Part shown: in pieces, positions 21,812 through 26,047 of the stretch
Position numbering within the stretch: position 1 is the first letter of the stretch
How the letters are laid out: every line of letters starts with the position of its first letter
Source: Porcincola sp945869225
Lineage (GTDB): Bacteria; Bacillota; Clostridia; Lachnospirales; Lachnospiraceae
Assembly (NCBI RefSeq): GCF_052118625.1
Contig: NZ_JBQKGW010000024.1
Coordinates: 1 to 26,047, forward strand
Length of the DNA stretch: 26,047 bases
Reading direction: 5' to 3'
Translations under genes and position numbers: made by a program
The notes under the pieces: generated by a model
Database searches by the model: none
What the model was told of the DNA's origin: nothing
Seen by the model: only the letters and a program-made list of their open reading frames with translations

Positions 21812-23191
21812 TTATCCTCTCAAGGAAGCAAGAAGTTCATCTGTGATGTCTGTGTTCTCCTCCAGGCCTTTGTCTCGCTCATACTGCAGGATCATGTTAT
21901 TTGTCTTCTTACCAGCTACTCCATCAGGAGTACCACAGTCATATCCCTTTTCATTCAGCAGCGTCTGAACTTCTTTGATGGTCTCCTTGTCCGTATATAC
22001 TTTCTTCCAGTCAATGCTGCCATCATCGTTAATCTTCAATGTCAGCGGCCCGATGGTAGTCAGCTGTGAGAATGACTCCTGATCAACTACATCAAGATTC
22101 AAAGTTATATCTGACACGGAGTCTACACCTGCGTTCTTAAGATCAGTACCGTACAGATATACATCCTGGGTCTGAGTCTTTCCTGAAGCGATTTCAAAAT
22201 AGAGTCCGAGCTGAATCATCTGTCCATTCACGTATGAGTCCCTGCTCGAAACAGCAATGTTCCGATGAGTCAGATTCTGTACTCTGAGTTTTAGTACATC
22301 ACCGTCCAACGCATCAGGTGCATCCTTCTTATACCCCAGGCAACTTACTACATACCCGTCCTGATTATATAGTTCATATTCTTGCTGGACATTTACGTTG
22401 TCCTTATCAAGTTCCTCTGGAGCAATTGAGTAGTTCATACTTACAGTACTTGTATCCGTAGCTGTCAGCGCTGTAATAATGTTTTGGGTCAATTCCTGCT
22501 GCTGTGAAGCTGTCAGGTAATCGGATGTTCTAATCAGGCATGTTCCGATTACTTTGTGCGAGCCAGAAGACATAGCTGTTCCGTCATACGTTGCCAGATA
22601 CTCTTCCCTTTTCTTTGCATCGTCACTATTGGCAAAAATTTCTATTGCTCCACCGCCTACTGTACCTACTTCTATTACATCATCGCTTGTAATGTAATTC
22701 TTATCTCGGTCAACCTGCTTATCTGTAAAATAGATACACCCAATATATCCACCTGGTTTATTCAGTTGTCCGTTTGGATCATGATCTTCAGTAACCGCAG
22801 CCATATCTGTAATGGTCTGAACCAGCTTTAACCGTTCCATGACAAAATCATCAGTCGGCGCAGTCACCAGATCATTGCCTTCTTCAGAATCTTCTTTCTC
22901 TGCCTTTTCCGTGGAAGCCTCTGCAGAAGTTTCTGCTTCAGTTTCGGAGGTATTGTCTGAAATTCCCAGCTGTTCATCAATGGCTTTCAAACGTTCGGCC
23001 AGCGTCTCACCCTTCTTACTTGTAATTCCTATTTCTTTTTCCAGTGCGGTAATCCTCTCGATTGCTGTTTTATCAGAATTATCGATGCCAAATGTTTTTT
23101 CAGCTGCAGCGATGTCTGAATTTACATCTGCCAATACAGGCATCGAAAACAATAATGAACCGCACAGTGCCATAACAACAATCCGCTTCAT
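21812..23191 (-). CDS. Secreted repeat protein with C-terminal peptidoglycan-binding domain
   Basis: The product is 459 residues. A signal peptide (residues 1-21, cleavage after VLA) is followed by about three degenerate repeats of roughly 21 residues with the pattern AxEKxxGIxxxxxTxxERI. Then comes an acidic Ser/Thr/Glu linker. A middle domain has VGGGAIEIFAN, EEYLATYDGT and GSHKVIGTCLIRTS, a pattern I associate with uncharacterised Clostridia proteins. Next is a beta-rich segment resembling DUF5067-type domains. The last 60 or so residues look like a PG_binding_1 domain (VQTLLNEKGYDCGTPDGVAG). It is probably cell-wall associated. ATG at 23191 has GGGAGG 10 nt ahead; the ATG at 23209 overlaps that site. 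Confidence 0.8.
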   Translation of the reverse strand: MKRIVVMALCGSLLFSMPVLADVNSDIAAAEKTFGIDNSDKTAIERITALEKEIGITSKKGETLAERLKAIDEQLGISDNTSETEAETSAEASTEKAEKEDSEEGNDLVTAPTDDFVMERLKLVQTITDMAAVTEDHDPNGQLNKPGGYIGCIYFTDKQVDRDKNYITSDDVIEVGTVGGGAIEIFANSDDAKKREEYLATYDGTAMSSGSHKVIGTCLIRTSDYLTASQQQELTQNIITALTATDTSTVSMNYSIAPEELDKDNVNVQQEYELYNQDGYVVSCLGYKKDAPDALDGDVLKLRVQNLTHRNIAVSSRDSYVNGQMIQLGLYFEIASGKTQTQDVYLYGTDLKNAGVDSVSDITLNLDVVDQESFSQLTTIGPLTLKINDDGSIDWKKVYTDKETIKEVQTLLNEKGYDCGTPDGVAGKKTNNMILQYERDKGLEENTDITDELLASLRG

Positions 23192-23233
23192 ACTATTGAT
23201 ACCTCCCATAGATACTTGTTTGAATATACAGCA

Positions 23234-23262
23234 ATTTTAAATCAATATCCTAATATTGTCTA
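23234..23262 (-). promoter_or_regulatory. Promoter of the secreted-protein gene
   Basis: On the minus strand, TAGACA (23257-23262), a 17-bp spacer and TAAAAT (23234-23239) lie 43 nt upstream of the start codon. Each hexamer has one mismatch to consensus. It suggests the cargo gene is transcribed independently of int and the HIRAN gene. Confidence 0.6.
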
Positions 23263-23343
23263 TTTGCATCCTGTATAATTCCAGTATTGTCGATTCAAAT
23301 TATTGCACAAATCGCCACCATCCGCTTCGGCTTGGATGATGCC

Positions 23344-23652
23344 TTATCTCTTCAGACTATCTTTCTTTAATTTGCAGAGCACTCCCTGCTCCATGACATA
23401 CAGAACCTTTCCTTCCGCCGTCTCTCCGATCTTGTCGTAGATGCGTCCAGCGCTCATGCTGTCTCCAATTACTGTGCCAATGCTGTTTGCCACGTATCCG
23501 ATATCGCCGAGGCCTTTCAACCGGACAACAATCGCTTCCTTATCGTATTTATTATCCGGCTCTTTCACTAGCTGAACTGTCATTCCCGGCTTTAAGAACT
23601 CTTTCCCGTAATGATATCTGGTACCAGTAAGTGTGAAAAATAGTTTGCTCAT
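23344..23652 (-). CDS. Stand-alone HIRAN-domain protein
   Basis: The 102-residue product covers a HIRAN-like domain and little else. It has TGTRYHYGKEFLKPGMTVQLVKEPDNKYDKEAI (PDNKYDKEAI is the family signature) and then GDIGYVANS. HIRAN domains in HLTF and other SWI2/SNF2 proteins recognise DNA ends or damaged forks. Single-domain bacterial versions are common and their role is not established. AAGGAAGG precedes the ATG. It lies 209 nt after int and has its own start region. Confidence 0.8.
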   Translation of the reverse strand: MSKLFFTLTGTRYHYGKEFLKPGMTVQLVKEPDNKYDKEAIVVRLKGLGDIGYVANSIGTVIGDSMSAGRIYDKIGETAEGKVLYVMEQGVLCKLKKDSLKR

Positions 23653-23794
23653 ATAATTCCTTCCTTTCTATGATTTCCTTGATGACATTATTATCTTCAA
23701 AGTGGTGTCCATCCATACGGACAGCTATCAGATATCCAGAGCACGTCCATCCCCAGTTTCAGGCAGGGTGACTGTCTTTCAAGCTTCTCCACAC

Positions 23795-23836
23795 AAAAAA
23801 GAGCCAGAGAATCCCGTCTCCGGAATTCCCTGGCTC
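23795..23836 (-). terminator. Intrinsic terminator of the integrase gene
   Basis: GAGCCAG...ATTC-type arms (23801-23812 with 23825-23836) pair over about 12 bp with one mismatch. Six T (23800-23795) follow on the minus strand. It starts 26 nt after the integrase stop. Confidence 0.85.
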
Positions 23837-23861
23837 AGCGATTGCTTCTAATATATGTTAT

Positions 23862-25139
23862 TCAGTTTGTCTGCAGAATGTTGTCCAGTACGACTGCTAC
23901 ATGCTCGTCTACCTTTCTCAGCTGGTGGGCATATACATCCTCGGTTGTTGAGGTTCTGGAATGTCCGAGGCGGTGGCTGACCTCGACTACATCCACTCCC
24001 TCCGAGATCAGCAGTGTCGCGGACGTATGTCTGGTCCCGTGGAAGTTGATATCCGGTATATGTCCGCCATACTGCTCGTTATAGTCTTTGATGATCCTGT
24101 GGAATCTGTCGCCGACTGAGTCCGGGTAGATTGGCCGGCCCGGATAATCAGGACTGGTAAATACATAGTTCTGATCATAGAGGCTGCCTCTTTTCCCACT
24201 CCACAGGTCTCCGGCCTGCATGGAATTCTCCATCTGTTCCTTCTTCCAGCTTTTTAAAGAATCGATGACATCTTTCGAGACCGAGATGGTTCTCTTGGAG
24301 GATTTTGTCTTCGGCTCCTTGACGATATAACCCTGATCGACCTTGGCCAGTACCTGATTGACTGATATGGTCCTATTCTCAAAATCCACATCCTGCCACC
24401 TCAGTCCGCAGAGTTCTCCTCTGCGCATACCGGTGTGAAGCTCCAGACTGAAGTATTCCCTCCAGACCCTTGGGATATAATATTCTCTTTCATACCTGGG
24501 GACAGGATAGTCTTTTCCTGTCTTGCTCAGCGTCCTCCATTGCGGTTTGCACTTATGCCGGTAGGAAAGGTTTAACGCTTTCAGGAAGTCCCTTGCCTGA
24601 TCGGCTGTCCAGAATCTGATTTCCGGCTTCTCACTCTTCGGTAGTTCACATCGTCTGGCTACATTCTCCACCACCAAGCCCCATTTGTAGGCTTTTGCGA
24701 GGATTCCGCTGACAATTGAAAATTCTCTTCTGACTGTCGCCGGAGACAAGCCCTGGTCAAGCATGCCCTTGATTATGTTCTGAAGGTGCAGAGCTGTGAT
24801 CTTCGCGATCTTCATATTGCCGATTGCCGGATAAAAACGTCCTTTCAGGATAGCCAGGTATGAATCAAGAGTTGACTGGGCAAGATTCGTCGAAGCATAA
24901 TTGTCCTTCCAGTGAGTGACCAGATCAGCAAATGCCATATGCTCCCCGTCCAGGTACTGGCCATTCTTTACTTCATCCTCAAAGTCGAGGGCAGCTTTTT
25001 CAACTTCTCTGCGTATTGCTGCCGTAGTTTTGCCTTTCGGGATGTAGGTCTTATACTTCATGATCTGCTTGCCTGTCAGATCTCTTCCGGCAGAAACCGA
25101 GAAGTAGTATTTATCCCCTCTCTTCTTAATCGATGCCAT
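23862..25139 (-). CDS. int: Tyrosine recombinase (site-specific integrase)
   Basis: The 425-residue enzyme should cut and rejoin the attachment sites. The N-terminus (SIKKRGDKYYFSVSAG) resembles the three-strand arm-type DNA-binding domain of Tn916-like integrases. A core-binding domain covers about 70-165. The catalytic domain carries R239 (TGMRRGEL), a lysine in the KTKSSKR hairpin, H367 and R370 (HGTRH), H393 (LGHS) and Y403. All six expected residues are visible. GGAGG lies 7 nt ahead of the ATG. The gene diverges from the XRE regulator. Confidence 0.95.
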   Translation of the reverse strand: MASIKKRGDKYYFSVSAGRDLTGKQIMKYKTYIPKGKTTAAIRREVEKAALDFEDEVKNGQYLDGEHMAFADLVTHWKDNYASTNLAQSTLDSYLAILKGRFYPAIGNMKIAKITALHLQNIIKGMLDQGLSPATVRREFSIVSGILAKAYKWGLVVENVARRCELPKSEKPEIRFWTADQARDFLKALNLSYRHKCKPQWRTLSKTGKDYPVPRYEREYYIPRVWREYFSLELHTGMRRGELCGLRWQDVDFENRTISVNQVLAKVDQGYIVKEPKTKSSKRTISVSKDVIDSLKSWKKEQMENSMQAGDLWSGKRGSLYDQNYVFTSPDYPGRPIYPDSVGDRFHRIIKDYNEQYGGHIPDINFHGTRHTSATLLISEGVDVVEVSHRLGHSRTSTTEDVYAHQLRKVDEHVAVVLDNILQTN

Positions 25140-25186
25140 TGTCGCACCTCCAGATTCATAAATCCATGAATTTTATAATCTAAAAC

Positions 25187-25205
25187 GTGTACTATTAAAG
25201 TACAC
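25187..25205. promoter_or_regulatory. Palindromic operator between int and the XRE regulator
   Basis: GTGTACT (25187-25193) and AGTACAC (25199-25205) form a perfect 7-bp inverted repeat around ATTAA. It lies close upstream of a weak TATAAA -10 for int (25172-25177) and 27 bp upstream of the regulator's -35. A second related site, TGTACTTATACA, is at 25213-25224. It is probably the binding site of the XRE protein. Confidence 0.65.
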
Positions 25206-25231
25206 AGATTGATGTACTTATACACACATTT

Positions 25232-25260
25232 TTGACATGCATTCACAGATTCGCTATACT
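25232..25260 (+). promoter_or_regulatory. Promoter of the XRE regulator
   Basis: On the plus strand, a perfect TTGACA (25232-25237), a 17-bp spacer and TATACT (25255-25260) lie 32 nt upstream of the start codon. AAGGGG (25281-25286) serves as ribosome binding site. Confidence 0.8.
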
Positions 25261-25292
25261 CTATTACATACCAAACTTACTAAGGGGTCAGT

Positions 25293-25538
25293 ATGGCTAT
25301 TAACAATAAGATCAAAGGAATGCTGCGTGTGTCCGGCAAATCACAGGCAGAGCTTGCCAAATTCATGGGAATCAGTGCCCAGTCACTAAGCAATAAGATG
25401 TCGAGGGGATATTTCACCTCCGACGATCTTATCCGCATTGCGCTCTTCTGCAGCTGTAAACTGTCCTACTCATTTTCTGATGGATCTGAGATCATATTTA
25501 CCGCTCAAGACCTTCATGACACTTCTTCCGACAGCTGA
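25293..25538 (+). CDS. XRE-family HTH repressor
   Basis: This 81-residue protein is the only plus-strand gene in the window. A Cro/CI-type helix-turn-helix spans about residues 17-39 (SQAELAKFMGISAQSLSNKM). The C-terminal half is a short tail without a protease or dimerisation domain I recognise. It diverges from int across a palindromic operator and converges on the excisionase gene 6 bp away. I infer that it represses int and xis to keep the element integrated. Confidence 0.85.
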   Translation: MAINNKIKGMLRVSGKSQAELAKFMGISAQSLSNKMSRGYFTSDDLIRIALFCSCKLSYSFSDGSEIIFTAQDLHDTSSDS

Positions 25539-25544
25539 TCTTTG

Positions 25545-25790
25545 TCAGTTGTCCGGACTGCCGTAAGAAAGAGCCTGCATCAGCATGGGAAAATTCACCA
25601 TGTATCGGGTGCCGCAGTAGATCCCGGGCAGTTTCTTTTCCTTCTGAATCTGTCTAAGATATTTCTCAGAAAGTCCGGAAACCCTTGCTGTTTCCCGAAT
25701 CGTCATAAAGACCTTGTTCGCATCTTCCTTCGCGAAAACATGGACCTTCCGTCTTGCTTTTGCAGAGACTTCTTTCTCACTTTTCTGCAT
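25545..25790 (-). CDS. xis: Excisionase (Tn916 Xis-like)
   Basis: The 81-residue protein has the winged-helix pattern of Tn916-type Xis: FMTIRETARVSGLSEKYLRQ, then KLPGIYCGTRYMVNFPMLMQAL. The first 27 residues are basic (SAKARRKVHVFAKED). Xis bends attachment-site DNA and biases the integrase toward excision. GGGAGG precedes the ATG at 25790; a later ATG at 25706 would give a shorter form. Its transcript would continue antisense across the XRE gene before reaching int. Confidence 0.85.
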   Translation of the reverse strand: MQKSEKEVSAKARRKVHVFAKEDANKVFMTIRETARVSGLSEKYLRQIQKEKKLPGIYCGTRYMVNFPMLMQALSYGSPDN

Positions 25791-25899
25791 ACCTCTTCCC
25801 TCCCTTTCATCCGATCTGGCCGGTCATCAGATTCTCCGGCAGAACGTAGTTTTCCTTATATCCTTGCGCCTTTTTATATCAAAGTACATCTTTACGTGT

Positions 25900-25928
25900 A
25901 TTTTATACATGTATTATTTTATTGTCAA
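25900..25928 (-). promoter_or_regulatory. Promoter of xis
   Basis: On the minus strand, a perfect TTGACA (25923-25928), a 17-bp spacer and TAAAAT (25900-25905) lie about 110 nt upstream of the xis ATG. An AAAGTACAT half-site (25881-25889), similar to the int/xre operator arms, sits just downstream of the start region. Common control by the XRE repressor is therefore plausible. Confidence 0.7.
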
Positions 25929-25945
25929 CTATACTGCGCTGAGTT

Positions 25946-26047
25946 GTAATCCGAGACGCCAGTTTGTAAGGCGAGATGCTTGTTTGTAAATTGAAAACTG
26001 CATATTTGTAAACGAAACGCCAGTTTTGTACACCAGATGCCAGATTT
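25946..26047. repeat. Array of about 20-bp direct repeats (iteron-like), truncated by the window
   Basis: Five contiguous units each start GTA and end TTT: 25946-25965, 25966-25985, 25986-26007 (22 bp), 26008-26027 and 26028-26047. The approximate consensus is GTAANNCGAGACGCCAGTTT, best kept in the first and fourth units. There are no spacers, so it is not a CRISPR array. Tandem imperfect repeats of this size next to a recombination module suggest iterons for a replication initiator, or binding sites for another element protein. The array probably continues past the right edge. Confidence 0.7.

Noticed and set aside
25946..26047. CRISPR array
   Set aside because: The repeat units abut each other without unique spacers and are too divergent.

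Overview
The window looks like part of a Clostridia chromosome, most likely Lachnospiraceae. The evidence is the r-protein gene order, a small KOW-domain ORF between map and infA, zinc-binding adenylate kinase and S14, a T-box (rather than TRAP or a leader peptide) controlling trp, strong AGGAGG ribosome binding sites, and a Gram-positive tyrosine-integrase element beside a tRNA fragment. Every gene except one small regulator is on the minus strand, so transcription runs from high to low coordinates.

Right part (about 21.0-26.0 kb): the end of an integrated mobile element. Its left boundary is the 3' part of a tRNA gene (about 21042-21083, apparent anticodon CGC), followed by that tRNA's own terminator. 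The element carries a zinc-ribbon membrane protein, a secreted protein with N-terminal repeats and a peptidoglycan-binding C-terminus, a stand-alone HIRAN-domain protein, a tyrosine integrase, a divergent XRE-type repressor and a Tn916-type excisionase. Similar palindromic half-sites lie near the int, xre and xis promoters. The window stops inside an array of about 20-bp direct repeats that resemble iterons. The rest of the element, and the intact tRNA gene, should lie beyond the right edge.

Middle (13.8-20.9 kb): a complete tryptophan operon, trpE-G-D-C-F-B-A, led by a consensus promoter and a T-box riboswitch. A Trp specifier (TGG) and a TGGC acceptor-binding bulge are visible. Together the enzymes convert chorismate to tryptophan.

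Left part (0.4-13.6 kb): the S10-spc ribosomal protein cluster, running rpsJ, rplC, rplD, rplW, rplB, rpsS, rplV, rpsC, rplP, rpmC, rpsQ, rplN, rplX, rplE, rpsN, rpsH, rplF, rplR, rpsE, rpmD, rplO, secY, adk, map, a KOW ORF and infA. It starts from a strong promoter with a roughly 285-nt structured leader containing an attenuator-like terminator. Several spacers inside the cluster hold hairpins. After infA the usual rpmJ-rpsM-rpsK-rpsD-rpoA-rplQ genes are absent; instead there is an rRNA-type promoter with an extended -10 and a boxA-like leader running off the left edge, presumably into a 16S rRNA gene.

The best candidates for undescribed biology are the S10 leader, the rpsS-rplV structured spacer, the trp T-box with two apparent extra hairpins, the terminal repeat array and the compact xis/xre/int switch.
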